Positions 13,982 through 22,911 of a DNA stretch of 64,000 nt are shown in pieces (within the stretch, counting starts at the first letter, position 1; the number at the start of each line of letters is the position of its first letter). Both the position numbers and the translations under genes were made by a program. The stretch is from Prolixibacteraceae bacterium. Lineage in GTDB: Bacteria; Bacteroidota; Bacteroidia; Bacteroidales; Prolixibacteraceae. Location of the stretch: contig JAQUIJ010000020.1 of assembly GCA_028683385.1 (NCBI GenBank), forward strand, positions 34,745 to 98,744, written 5' to 3'. The notes under the pieces were generated by a model. The model worked only from the letters and a program-made list of their open reading frames with translations, ran no database searches and had not been told where the DNA came from.

Positions 13982-16900
13982 TTAACCTACTGCATTGTTG
14001 TTTACCTGCTCCACAATCCGAATAATCCGGTCTTGATCTTCATCTTCAAAAAGGCCAAATATACCGTGGTCGTTAATGTCAGTAAATGGTGGTTGTGCTA
14101 GTTGAGATAATTCGAGTATTCCGTTATTCTTAAAATGAGTGACTATATTCCGGATAAACTGTATTTGATCAGCTCTTAGGTTACCAAGATCAATGAATTC
14201 AGAAAAGGCAGTTTGTGTTGCTTCCTCGTCCATCCCCAAAATGGAACGGATAAATTTGCCCAAAGGCTGCTCTCCGTAATGCTTGACAAAGTCATCTTTG
14301 GTGCCAAGATGGGAATCTATAAAAACCAGTCTTTCCAGCTCCTGTAACTCAGCAGAGGTAAGTTTTATATTCTTCCGAAGTTTCTGTATGGTGATGTGGT
14401 ATATGTTTTCCCGAATGTAACGTTCAACCTTTAATTTGTAATTGTCGCTTTTCCGATATCCTCCTTCAACGTCGGTAATCGTATTGATTCCAATCAACTC
14501 ATCTTCGAAATCAGTCTGGTAGATAACCGTTTCAGTAGCAGGAATATATTTAATGAGCTGACGGAATGATTCTCTGACAGTCTCCAATTTTAAATGTGTT
14601 CTTTCTACCCAGAACTCATCGGTCATAGCAGAACGAATAACATTCTGAACTTTTGCAACTTCGTGAATATTTAATAAACGCGAAAGCTGATTGGCAATCG
14701 TTCGCACTTTATTGCAATAACGTTGCTGAATGACATCATTTTCGACTACAGCCAACTGAAAACTCGTCATTAATTGATCAAATCGTTTTGCCTTTTCATC
14801 ATCTTCCGGAATAAATATCAACTTGGCCAGATGAGTATGTATATTGTGCTTATCTTCATTCGTCAGTGCATTCCAGTTGTTTCTGTCAGAAAACTGATCA
14901 ACATGCCGTAATACCATTTTAACGGTAAAACTACTTCTGTTTAAAGCTGAAACACTTTCGTGCGCCCAATCGAGATATTCAGTTCTTGCTTTTTGGTGGT
15001 ATTCATCAAGATAGGGGTCTTGTCGAAAAGCTTCAGCCAAACCAATTACATTTTTAAATATCCGGGCTGACACCGAATCGTAATTAACCGGAACGATCCC
15101 TGTTGCATTTTCCTGAAAAAACTCAAAGTTTCGACAGATATCAAAAACATTAAAAAACTGTTTATGATCGCCGGGAGCAAACAAATCCTCGCACAAGCGG
15201 GTTCCCCGGCCAATCATCTGCCAAAATTTCGCCTTGCTGTAAACGGGTTTAAAGATGACCAGATTCACGATGGCAGGCACATCAATGCCCGTATCAAGCA
15301 TATCCACCGAAACAGCAATCTGCGGTAATTTTTCGACCATTTCAAAATCGTCAATCAGGTCTTGCGCATATTTCTCGTAGTTGTCGATTACACGTAAAAA
15401 TTTATTGCTGAATTGCGGATAAATAAAATTGAAGCGTTCTTCAATAAATTCAGCGTGTGCATGGTTGCGTGCAAATATGATGGTTTTGCCTGTTTTGTCG
15501 CCTCCTTCAACACGAACACCTTCATTCATCAAAATGTCCAAAACTTTATCGACGGTATCTTCATTAAACAACCAATTATTAATGGCAGCAGGACTAATTG
15601 CATCCGGGAGGTTTCCCTGCTCATCCCTGAAGGTTTCTTCGTAGCGAACTTTTTCCTCCGGCGTTAGTTCATTATATCTGATTCCACGGGTCATGAAACC
15701 CAGATCAACCTGCTTCGCCTGAAACGGGACCAGATATTTCTCGTCAACAGCTTCCTGCAATTCGTAATCAAAAGTTGGAATTCCCTGCTCTTCTTCGAAA
15801 AGACGGTAGGTATCGTAATCGGTACTATCCTTGGGCGTGGCCGTTAATCCCAACATCAATGCATCAAAGTAGTCGAAAATGGCACCGTATTTTTGGTAAA
15901 CCGACCGGTGAGCTTCATCAATAATGATTAAATCGAAGTGCCCGACAGAATAAAACCGCTGCTCGCCGCTATGAATACCGTCAATGCAGTTCATCATGGT
16001 TGGATAAGTGGAGAACACCAGCCGCGTCTCTTTATCTTCTTTTTCTTTGGTTAAATCAACCGATGACAAATGAGGTAATAGTTTATTAAAGTTTCGTTTG
16101 GCTTGAGTAACCAGCGCGTTACGATCAGCTAAAAACAATACCCGACTGATCCAGCCTGCCTTCATCAAAACATCGACAAATGAAATAGCTGTTCGGGTCT
16201 TTCCTGAACCTGTGGCCATTACTACCAATGCTTTGCGCGAACCGCCTTTTAATCCTTCTGGTGTGTTTTTAAGATATTTGTCGAGCACACTTTTAATGGC
16301 CAGTTTCTGATAAACCCGATTGGTAATGGCGTTATTAATCGTTTGCATCCGTGGATCAATCCGATCTTTCCGACGATTGACCAACACTTGCAGCTCGTCC
16401 TTGGTATAAAAGCCATGCACTTTCCGGGGCGTATAAAAGCAATCATCCCATAACTCGGTTTCAAATCCGTTTGAGTAATAAATTACCGGTCGCTGACCAG
16501 TCATTCTTTCCAAACAATTGGCATAGAGTTCGGCCTGATGCTTTCCTTCATGAATATTTCGTGAAGTTTTTTTCGCTTCAACCAAAGCCAGGGGCAAACC
16601 ATTGTCACCCCATAACACATAGTCAACATATCCGTTGCCTGTTGGATTCACGGATTTGGGCATACCTGTAACCGGAAATTCCGTTGCATTGGTCGCATCC
16701 GGGTTCCAGCCTGCTTCACGCAACATGGAGTTGATATAAAGTTCACGGGTTTTAGCTTCGGAATACTGAGCTGCCGGTATGATTACCGGTGAATTTTGCT
16801 GTTTTCTGGATTCAGTTAAAGCAAACTGCGCTTTAATTTTCCTAAGTTCTTCTTCTATTTCCAGACGTTTTTTCCGTTCACGGTTGGCAATTTCAATTTG

Positions 16901-17383
16901 CCCGGTATTCTCGTCTTCCAATCGTTTGATCTCGGCCTGTGATTTTTCCTGATTTCCGATTTCCGGAATAAATGATTCATCAAATGCAGCAATTTCCGGC
17001 GGAGTTTCACTATACATTTTCACTGTCCAACTCAGAAATCGAAACAAAAAACGGACGCAGGGAACACTTACTTTCGAGGATGATTTGCCCTGATGTGCAG
17101 CTAAATTCCCTTCCCTCCGGATAAAGTCAATATCGCGGTAAATAGATGGTGGTATGATTTCCTTAAAGGTTTGCTCTCCCAAGCGTGCAGCTAGGTTGCT
17201 GTTATATGGCTGATTCAGACATCCTTCGTTTTCGTAGAGCCAATTCACCATTTTTTCGAGCGAAAGGCGGGCATAAAAAGCTGATGTAACCGGTGCTGTT
17301 TTAGCGCTTTGTTCTGCTTCAAAAGCCGATTGATAAAGGAAATCCCATTCGTTCTGAAGGAAGTGGAAATTTGAATTAGCCAT
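13982..17383 (-). CDS. hsdR: Type I restriction enzyme R subunit (helicase-nuclease)
   Basis: 1133 residues, full length for the EcoEI-like group. N-terminal 120 residues resemble a DUF4145/HEPN-like module (FIRREGNLAAHQGK near 88-101), followed by a coiled coil (150-190). The nuclease core is at about 205-300 with Asp254 (VDYVLW) and Glu269-Ala-Lys271 (ALVEAKK). The SF2 helicase has TGSGKT at 391-396, an IIIDEAHRS box and GLTATPKD. The protein translocates DNA and cuts unmodified DNA together with HsdM/HsdS. It is separated from hsdS by the conjugation cassette and starts 77 bp after the membrane-protein gene. Confidence 0.93.
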   Translation of the reverse strand: MANSNFHFLQNEWDFLYQSAFEAEQSAKTAPVTSAFYARLSLEKMVNWLYENEGCLNQPYNSNLAARLGEQTFKEIIPPSIYRDIDFIRREGNLAAHQGKSSSKVSVPCVRFLFRFLSWTVKMYSETPPEIAAFDESFIPEIGNQEKSQAEIKRLEDENTGQIEIANRERKKRLEIEEELRKIKAQFALTESRKQQNSPVIIPAAQYSEAKTRELYINSMLREAGWNPDATNATEFPVTGMPKSVNPTGNGYVDYVLWGDNGLPLALVEAKKTSRNIHEGKHQAELYANCLERMTGQRPVIYYSNGFETELWDDCFYTPRKVHGFYTKDELQVLVNRRKDRIDPRMQTINNAITNRVYQKLAIKSVLDKYLKNTPEGLKGGSRKALVVMATGSGKTRTAISFVDVLMKAGWISRVLFLADRNALVTQAKRNFNKLLPHLSSVDLTKEKEDKETRLVFSTYPTMMNCIDGIHSGEQRFYSVGHFDLIIIDEAHRSVYQKYGAIFDYFDALMLGLTATPKDSTDYDTYRLFEEEQGIPTFDYELQEAVDEKYLVPFQAKQVDLGFMTRGIRYNELTPEEKVRYEETFRDEQGNLPDAISPAAINNWLFNEDTVDKVLDILMNEGVRVEGGDKTGKTIIFARNHAHAEFIEERFNFIYPQFSNKFLRVIDNYEKYAQDLIDDFEMVEKLPQIAVSVDMLDTGIDVPAIVNLVIFKPVYSKAKFWQMIGRGTRLCEDLFAPGDHKQFFNVFDICRNFEFFQENATGIVPVNYDSVSARIFKNVIGLAEAFRQDPYLDEYHQKARTEYLDWAHESVSALNRSSFTVKMVLRHVDQFSDRNNWNALTNEDKHNIHTHLAKLIFIPEDDEKAKRFDQLMTSFQLAVVENDVIQQRYCNKVRTIANQLSRLLNIHEVAKVQNVIRSAMTDEFWVERTHLKLETVRESFRQLIKYIPATETVIYQTDFEDELIGINTITDVEGGYRKSDNYKLKVERYIRENIYHITIQKLRKNIKLTSAELQELERLVFIDSHLGTKDDFVKHYGEQPLGKFIRSILGMDEEATQTAFSEFIDLGNLRADQIQFIRNIVTHFKNNGILELSQLAQPPFTDINDHGIFGLFEDEDQDRIIRIVEQVNNNAVG

Positions 17384-17460
17384 TTATTCAGGTTTAAGTC
17401 AGAATCTTAAAGCCTAAAATTAAGATAATATTGTTAAAAAGCATTCTTCCTAAAATAATT

Positions 17461-17967
17461 TTAACTTTTATCTTTCTCGGAAGACAAAGCAGTATCTACC
17501 CGATCATAGATAATTTTAGTTTGTTTCCGATACGAAAGAATCAAGAAAACAAACAATGCTAATACAATTGCTAATTTCGCAAACCCAGCATTCCAATCAA
17601 ACTTAATCCCTGTCATGTCATAAGCAATGAATACACATAGAACCAAAAACATCGCTGCCACAGACCGGAACATATTATTGGTTTCGGAATGAATTTCAAT
17701 TTTGGCATCCAAGGTTTTTGCTTTGTTGAAATCTTTCAAAGGTTGGAATACAACTAATTTGGTTTTTCTTAAAATTGGTTCAATGCAAAGTGAACCAACT
17801 CTATTTATAAGCATACCAATGAAATAATAAAGAAAAACACCTTCCAAAACATTCTCTTGCAAAAAGTGAAAATTTGTGGCCTTATCGAGCAAAACCACAA
17901 ATAATACTCCAGGAAATAAGTAATTGAAAAGGTTGTAGGACGAGATTTTATTGATAAGATCATTCAT
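17461..17967 (-). CDS. Small four-helix membrane protein of the conjugation cassette
   Basis: 168 residues. Likely membrane segments: residues about 15-29 (LFPGVLFVVLL), 44-60 (VFLYYFIGMLI), 100-117 (VAAMFLVLCVFIAY) and 128-145 (AIVLALFVFLIL), with a cytoplasmic loop of charged helices between the second and third. The NYLFPGVLF start recurs in membrane proteins of defence islands, from memory only. The ATG is 3 bp after the stop of the E2-E1-JAB gene, so it is part of that operon. It could be the membrane-acting effector or an anchor; neither is proven. Confidence 0.75.
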   Translation of the reverse strand: MNDLINKISSYNLFNYLFPGVLFVVLLDKATNFHFLQENVLEGVFLYYFIGMLINRVGSLCIEPILRKTKLVVFQPLKDFNKAKTLDAKIEIHSETNNMFRSVAAMFLVLCVFIAYDMTGIKFDWNAGFAKLAIVLALFVFLILSYRKQTKIIYDRVDTALSSEKDKS

Positions 17968-17970
17968 GTG

Positions 17971-20178
17971 TCATGGTTTAAAAATTATAGTACAATCGTT
18001 ATCACCTAATATACCCATTAAAACAGGGGAACCCTGCCGCGACATTTTATTATACAGATATTCGTACAATTTAAAATCATAAGTACTTGGATTAGTTGAA
18101 TACCCTTGTGGATGAGAATGCCATTCTCCCAAATAACACAACTGATTATCAACAACTTTAAGATATTCATTATATTCGTCGAGTAACCCTTCTACTCCAC
18201 GTTCAAATGTGGACTTATCTTCAATACTATCAGGCGGCGCAAATAAAGAATCACAGACATAAATTACTTTCCTCTGAAAATCATAGGAGCCAATTAATAT
18301 GCCGCCTGTTTCGTTCGGCAATTTAGAGTATCTAAAAGATTTCATCCGGTCGAGCAACCATAAATCAAAATACATCTTCCATTGGCCAACATCCTTCCGT
18401 ATCCATCTTGTTGGTTCGAACGAATATTTCCTGACTTCAAATGTTGTTTTATCAGCTCTCCAAATTGAGATTGTTGGCTTACCATTCTCTATGATTGACT
18501 TTAACGCCTTTGTGCAGATAGATGCATTCAGAGCAACGTCTGTTTGATTTATCCTATTTGTTATTTCTCTGCAACTATTACGATTATATCGAACTTTCAG
18601 TGAATCATCATATTTCAAGTGATCATGCAACGATTCTTCCTGAAACAGGCATCTGTAGTATTGCATTTCCAAAAAATCCAATCTGAATTTTCGATGTTTA
18701 TCTTCAGCTAAAACAACCAGATCAGTGCCATCAGGATTTAGAAAAGATGAAATACGAGGAGTTTTAATTGCTTCATTGTAATCCCTCGCCAGTGTTCGGG
18801 CAACAGCAATTGATGTTGACATATCAATGATGGCCTTTGCATCCTTAAGCTTTGCTATTACCGAATCATCTTCTTTTATCGTAAGAAAATCCGAATTTAT
18901 TGGCTTTGCAATTTCCATCCGATGCAATTCATTTGCTTTTTCAGATACCTTAATCGCTTTATTGTAACCGACCGATTTCCGGTCTAGTGTGTGTTTGGCT
19001 AGATTGTGGGGATAAAGATTATCATGATCGATAATGGTCCATGTGCCAAATCCCATCCTTACAAATTGATCAAATACCTGTGATCCCAATGCCCCTGCGC
19101 CAATTAAGATAAAAGGATTATCATTTTTTTCAATGTTATTAAAAAGTGCTGACGTGGAAGGATTAAAATCGAGCATTGAAGAATATAACTCAATAGGAAT
19201 ATTATTAATCACTTCCAGATCAAATTCCTTATTGATGATTGGGACTATCGCACCATCTTTTTGAAACAAACACCCTGATTTCTCGCCTAAATCAAGAATG
19301 CTCTGGTTTGTTAAAAAAAAGAGGTATTCCCAAGAGGATGGTTCTACATCATCCACATGTCTTTTAACTGGTATCAAACCATGAAATGCCAGTTTATCCT
19401 TGACAAGTTTTTGATTTTGTAAAAACTCTTTTAATCTTACATTTAGTATCCTATGTAAGAAAATCGGGAAAGAGGTTCCTTCAATCTTAAAGATGCCTGC
19501 AATATCAGATAGAATCTTTGGCTGACACCTGATAAAGCCATGTGTTTGAGGATCGGATTTAAACCCAAACATATGGAAAGGAGATTGACCGTCTGGTTCA
19601 GTGCTTAATTCAAACAGGTTTGATTCACCAATTCGGTTTAAGTGCGTGTATTTTTCAGGATCATAGGGATTCGTTAATAATACATACCCTTTTGAAAAAA
19701 AGAACGGTTCCAATGGTTGATCTTCCTGATGTAACTTTCCCTCCGATGTTAATGAAAACCACCTAAAAATATATCCGAGAAATTCAAATTCAGTTAATCT
19801 GTGCTTTGCTTCAGTGAACGACTGTTCCGTCACACAAAGAGCTACCGGATGCTCGAAGGGGCTAAGATAAGTATGAGGTAACCCTCCTTCAAAATCTTCG
19901 CGCAAAGCATATACCTCTGGAAAAGCATTGTCATTCTCAGAACAAATAATCGCGATATCCTCATAAACCTGAATCCCATTTAAAGGATTTTGAGGAATCT
20001 CAATATCCAAAGTCACAAGAATAACCTCACAGCCATCAGCTCTGCGCTTACATACCATTCTTTCATCCAAACAATAAGAATGCTGCTGAATAGCAAAAGC
20101 TAAGTTCTTAGCTCTTGCTATTTTAAATTCAGCAGGTTGTATTTCTGCACCTTCAATTATTGGATAGGAATAATTCAT
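17971..20178 (-). CDS. Fused E2-E1-JAB ubiquitin-like conjugation protein
   Basis: 735 residues, three enzyme modules in one chain. An E2-like domain lies at about 60-160, with FPEVYAL (86-92) and EHPVALCV; Cys115 is the candidate catalytic cysteine. An E1/ThiF domain lies at about 345-560: nucleotide loop GAGALG (360-365), IIDHD (382-386), HNLAKHTLDR, and Cys536 in NRNSCRE as candidate adenylate-accepting cysteine. A JAB/JAMM peptidase lies at about 605-735: Glu623, His687-x-His689-Pro and Asp701 (HSHP...PSTYD), all present. Comparable fusions occur in bacterial ubiquitin-like operons and E2-E1 plus JAB in type II CBASS (Cap2/Cap3). No ubiquitin-like gene is adjacent. It starts 1 bp after the metallo-beta-lactamase gene. 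Confidence 0.88.
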   Translation of the reverse strand: MNYSYPIIEGAEIQPAEFKIARAKNLAFAIQQHSYCLDERMVCKRRADGCEVILVTLDIEIPQNPLNGIQVYEDIAIICSENDNAFPEVYALREDFEGGLPHTYLSPFEHPVALCVTEQSFTEAKHRLTEFEFLGYIFRWFSLTSEGKLHQEDQPLEPFFFSKGYVLLTNPYDPEKYTHLNRIGESNLFELSTEPDGQSPFHMFGFKSDPQTHGFIRCQPKILSDIAGIFKIEGTSFPIFLHRILNVRLKEFLQNQKLVKDKLAFHGLIPVKRHVDDVEPSSWEYLFFLTNQSILDLGEKSGCLFQKDGAIVPIINKEFDLEVINNIPIELYSSMLDFNPSTSALFNNIEKNDNPFILIGAGALGSQVFDQFVRMGFGTWTIIDHDNLYPHNLAKHTLDRKSVGYNKAIKVSEKANELHRMEIAKPINSDFLTIKEDDSVIAKLKDAKAIIDMSTSIAVARTLARDYNEAIKTPRISSFLNPDGTDLVVLAEDKHRKFRLDFLEMQYYRCLFQEESLHDHLKYDDSLKVRYNRNSCREITNRINQTDVALNASICTKALKSIIENGKPTISIWRADKTTFEVRKYSFEPTRWIRKDVGQWKMYFDLWLLDRMKSFRYSKLPNETGGILIGSYDFQRKVIYVCDSLFAPPDSIEDKSTFERGVEGLLDEYNEYLKVVDNQLCYLGEWHSHPQGYSTNPSTYDFKLYEYLYNKMSRQGSPVLMGILGDNDCTIIFKP

Positions 20179-20179
20179 A

Positions 20180-21325
20180 TTATCTTCCTGCTCTAGGTGC
20201 TGAACTACTTATAATTCCAATAGCGGCAGCACTCTCAACCTTTGTCAGTTTGATGCCATCGTCCTCTATAATAAACTCTAGTGGTTCAGGAGCTTTTGAA
20301 CTTTTATTTATTGCCGTATTCCGAAAGTATCCGGCACCTACTTTTTTGACATACTGCTCTTTTGCCTGATGATGGGGAGGATTGTTATCATCATCTTCAA
20401 TTTTAAGACATGAAGCAACAACATATGCATTGCCTTGCTTATAATCCAATAATTCTAATGCATAATCTTTCGGAGTTGAATTATTTTTATACGGTCTATC
20501 ATTAAAGAATGACCATGAACAATGATGTGGTGATAAAAAGATATCCCACTTCAATTTATCCTGATTATTGTTACTCTCTGAAATTCTCAAAACCTTTTCC
20601 CAGATATAATGGTCGGCGTCACCTCCAAAGAAAGCCCGTGTTTTAATGCTTCCACCCTTCGTTAATCGGAATGAAGCCTGAAAAACAATGCTTGTCGAAT
20701 TATGGTCCTTTTCGGCCTTTCCAATTACCAAATCACTTTTGAATGGAGCATGAATAAAAAACTCGATATAGTCAGAAACTTTTCCATTGAATTTATTGAC
20801 TATATCGCTAGGAGCATAATGCAACCCTTCAACAGTTTTGTCCTGGTCATTATAACCAATGATTCGCATTCGGTTACCATACGTATCAGCTTTCTTCGGA
20901 TCATCCTCAAAAAGTTGTCTTCTACGTTTGGCCTCTTTACGAATTAATATTGCATGTTGGCAAACATCATGTAAAAAGATTTGTTGAGTAACCCACAACT
21001 CACCAATAATAATTTCATCTTTCTTTCTGTTATCATCCGAATAATCAGCCGGATCACCGCAATAGTAATTATTTTCGAATCCGAGGCAGTGATCTTTATG
21101 TGGATGCGATAGTACAAATAAATCAACGAAAGGATTCTTATTGCTGTCCTTCTTCAACTCCTTCAAAAGATCCTTTTTGACATCGTAAATTTTCACTCCA
21201 CTTGAGTTTTCTTCTCCATCCCGAATCTGGCAGTCTATCTGAATTGTTGAGTCATCACTTAACTTTATTAAAGTGTTGTCGGCGTTATCGACAGGGTAAT
21301 ATTTAATTATATGCTTTTGCGTCAT
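20180..21325 (-). CDS. Metallo-beta-lactamase-fold hydrolase (ComEC/Rec2-like) of the cassette
   Basis: 381 residues. Metal motif H74-P-H76-K-D78-H79 (VLSHPHKDHC), then a GGDAD turn (AFFGGDADHYIW) and a SPHHCSW segment: the full set for a dinuclear MBL-fold hydrolase, most like the ComEC-type extracellular domain or phosphodiesterases. No signal peptide, so probably cytosolic. The C-terminus after about 350 is a strand (EFIIEDDGIKLTKV) and a flexible tail ending SSSAPRAGR. MBL proteins have been reported beside E1/JAB genes in comparative studies of bacterial ubiquitin-like systems. First gene of the three-gene cassette. Confidence 0.82.
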   Translation of the reverse strand: MTQKHIIKYYPVDNADNTLIKLSDDSTIQIDCQIRDGEENSSGVKIYDVKKDLLKELKKDSNKNPFVDLFVLSHPHKDHCLGFENNYYCGDPADYSDDNRKKDEIIIGELWVTQQIFLHDVCQHAILIRKEAKRRRQLFEDDPKKADTYGNRMRIIGYNDQDKTVEGLHYAPSDIVNKFNGKVSDYIEFFIHAPFKSDLVIGKAEKDHNSTSIVFQASFRLTKGGSIKTRAFFGGDADHYIWEKVLRISESNNNQDKLKWDIFLSPHHCSWSFFNDRPYKNNSTPKDYALELLDYKQGNAYVVASCLKIEDDDNNPPHHQAKEQYVKKVGAGYFRNTAINKSSKAPEPLEFIIEDDGIKLTKVESAAAIGIISSSAPRAGR

Positions 21326-21458
21326 TTTAGTTTTTTTTATGGGGTTTGGGTCCCCGGTGAATAATCCATACCTTCCCTCTTTTGATCACTCGGAGAGGTC
21401 AATTAAAACCGAATTCGCAATTTTTTAGGGAGGGAGGGTGGATAATGAAGAAAAGATC

Positions 21459-21466
21459 TATATTTG
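21459..21466 (+). promoter_or_regulatory. Bacteroidota -7 box TATATTTG
   Basis: Exact match to TAnnTTTG on the plus strand, about 7 bp before the predicted RNA. No clear -33 TTTG is seen at the usual spacing. Confidence 0.5.
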
Positions 21467-21472
21467 CAGCCT

Positions 21473-21560
21473 CATTTGGAAATTCATCGAGGTGGTAAGC
21501 CTCGATCCGCCGGCAAGCATTTTTCCAAATCCCAAGTCGCTTACGAAGGCGACTTTTTTA
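21473..21560 (+). ncRNA. Predicted small structured RNA with terminator
   Basis: Outer stem ATTTGGAAA (21474-21482) with TTTCCAAAT (21522-21530); inner hairpin ATCGAGG-tggtaag-CCTCGAT (21486-21506); then an intrinsic terminator AAGTCGC-ttacgaag-GCGACTT followed by TTTTTA (21534-21560). Together with the -7 box this is a complete small transcription unit of about 85 nt. No family recognised; similar terminator-like sequence is sometimes seen after GIY-YIG nuclease genes in Bacteroidota, so a remnant is possible. Confidence 0.55.
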
Positions 21561-21738
21561 TTTCAATGTTTCTTACCTTTTTCGTTTTTTATAATTTCTG
21601 GTTCAACTTTACAATTGCTGTACCACTGTTAATATTTGTTAAAAATCGGCATTTTGTCAGTCGCATTATTTCTCTGTTGACAGTTTATCAAATGCGACAT
21701 TATGCCGTGTCATATTATGTAAGAATCTAAATATATTA

Positions 21739-22911
21739 CTACAATTCTCCATCAAACGCTTTTTGCACCAACCCGTTAAACAAATACTCACTCTCCTGCA
21801 AACTTTGTTTCACCAATGTTTTTTGCGCTTCAATGTTCTCAACAATTTGGGCAAATTGGTCTTGAAGTTTGATTGGAGGACAAATTATCGTTAGTTTTTC
21901 AAAATTTGATTTTATAAGTAACTTTTTCATTCCTTTCGTCGCTGCATCTTGTGTTACTTTTTTTGAATATTGCATTACTGAATACAAAAAGTACGAATTA
22001 CATTTCTTTGGAATAATTGCATTAATCTGTTGATTGAATGCAACTTCTCTATTTGTGATAACACAATTTCCAATTGAGCTCAAACTACCAGCAATACATG
22101 TTACTAAAATGGAACCAACAGGAGCTACTCTTCCCTTTTTCATCCCAACCTCTGATAAAAATTCTCGTGAATTAGTTGGATAAATAATTTCTGAACTAAT
22201 ATTATCAGTCTTGATCCACTCAATATAATTTCCATAGTTCTCCGGGGTTGCTCTTGGTGGAGTATTTCCTGTAACGACGTTCCCTATTTCTTTAATCAGT
22301 TTCTTTTCCCATCCTTTCGAATTGGTTACCGGGTCGCCAAACATATCCAGAAAAGTAGCCTGCAACAACTCATCGTAGGTAGCCAAAAGTTGTTTGTTTT
22401 TCAGGCGCAAAGCATCGGCTTTATCGAGTATTTCGGCAATGCGTTTTTGTTCTGGAAACGGAGGAAGAGGGATTTGGATTCTATCTAAGTATTTATCCAA
22501 TTGCAAGTTAATTATCCCTGTTGTTTTATTTTGGAATTTCAACGTAATACCCAACTTATGCAATGAAAATAAGAAATAGAAGAGATATTTTGGAAAAACC
22601 AAATCATTTGATCTTAGAATTGCAGTGAAGTTATTACAAAGGAAGACTTCATCTTTACGATCAAAATAAACCACTCTACCAACTGGTTGACTTGGACTGC
22701 CACCGGATTTTTCAATAATAACATCACCTTGAACTAATTTTTTCCGCTCAATTACTTTTTCTGGTATATCCCGGGTCACTACATTCGAATAATCGATGAC
22801 CCCATCATTTGTAAAATTGGTAGTTCTCAGAACATTGACCTTTTCTCCTTCATCGCCCCAATCTCCGGTGATTTTTTCAGAAATTACCTCATTTAAGAAT
22901 AAATATTTCAT
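21739..22911 (-). CDS. hsdS: Type I restriction specificity subunit S
   Basis: 390 residues with two target-recognition domains and the central conserved helix after LPPFPEQKRIAEILDKADAL (about 145-165), then TYDELLQATFLDMFGDP; the second half ends ENIEAQKTLVKQSLQESEYL. HsdS sets the DNA target for both methylation and cleavage. The start overlaps the hsdM stop by four bases. No second or partial hsdS is nearby, so there is no sign of domain shuffling by inversion. Confidence 0.93.
   Translation of the reverse strand: MKYLFLNEVISEKITGDWGDEGEKVNVLRTTNFTNDGVIDYSNVVTRDIPEKVIERKKLVQGDVIIEKSGGSPSQPVGRVVYFDRKDEVFLCNNFTAILRSNDLVFPKYLFYFLFSLHKLGITLKFQNKTTGIINLQLDKYLDRIQIPLPPFPEQKRIAEILDKADALRLKNKQLLATYDELLQATFLDMFGDPVTNSKGWEKKLIKEIGNVVTGNTPPRATPENYGNYIEWIKTDNISSEIIYPTNSREFLSEVGMKKGRVAPVGSILVTCIAGSLSSIGNCVITNREVAFNQQINAIIPKKCNSYFLYSVMQYSKKVTQDAATKGMKKLLIKSNFEKLTIICPPIKLQDQFAQIVENIEAQKTLVKQSLQESEYLFNGLVQKAFDGEL

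Larger units (their letters stand above)
21326..21738. other. Intergenic interval separating hsdS and the conjugation cassette
   Basis: 413 bp with no protein gene. It contains the predicted short plus-strand RNA (21473-21560) and a separate inverted repeat GTCGCAT (21660-21666) / ATGCGAC (21692-21698), which could be an operator or hsdS terminator. Bases 21326-21450 should carry the cassette promoter; a GGGG-n7-CCCC hairpin lies in the 5' leader near 21341-21356. Confidence 0.55.

Noticed and set aside
21438..21632. 64-codon plus-strand frame between hsdS and the MBL gene
   Set aside because: It runs across a predicted terminator and nested stems and has no protein-like composition; the small-RNA reading explains it better.
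21739..22911. Phase-variable hsdS with inverted partial copies
   Set aside because: No second hsdS fragment or recombinase gene is nearby.
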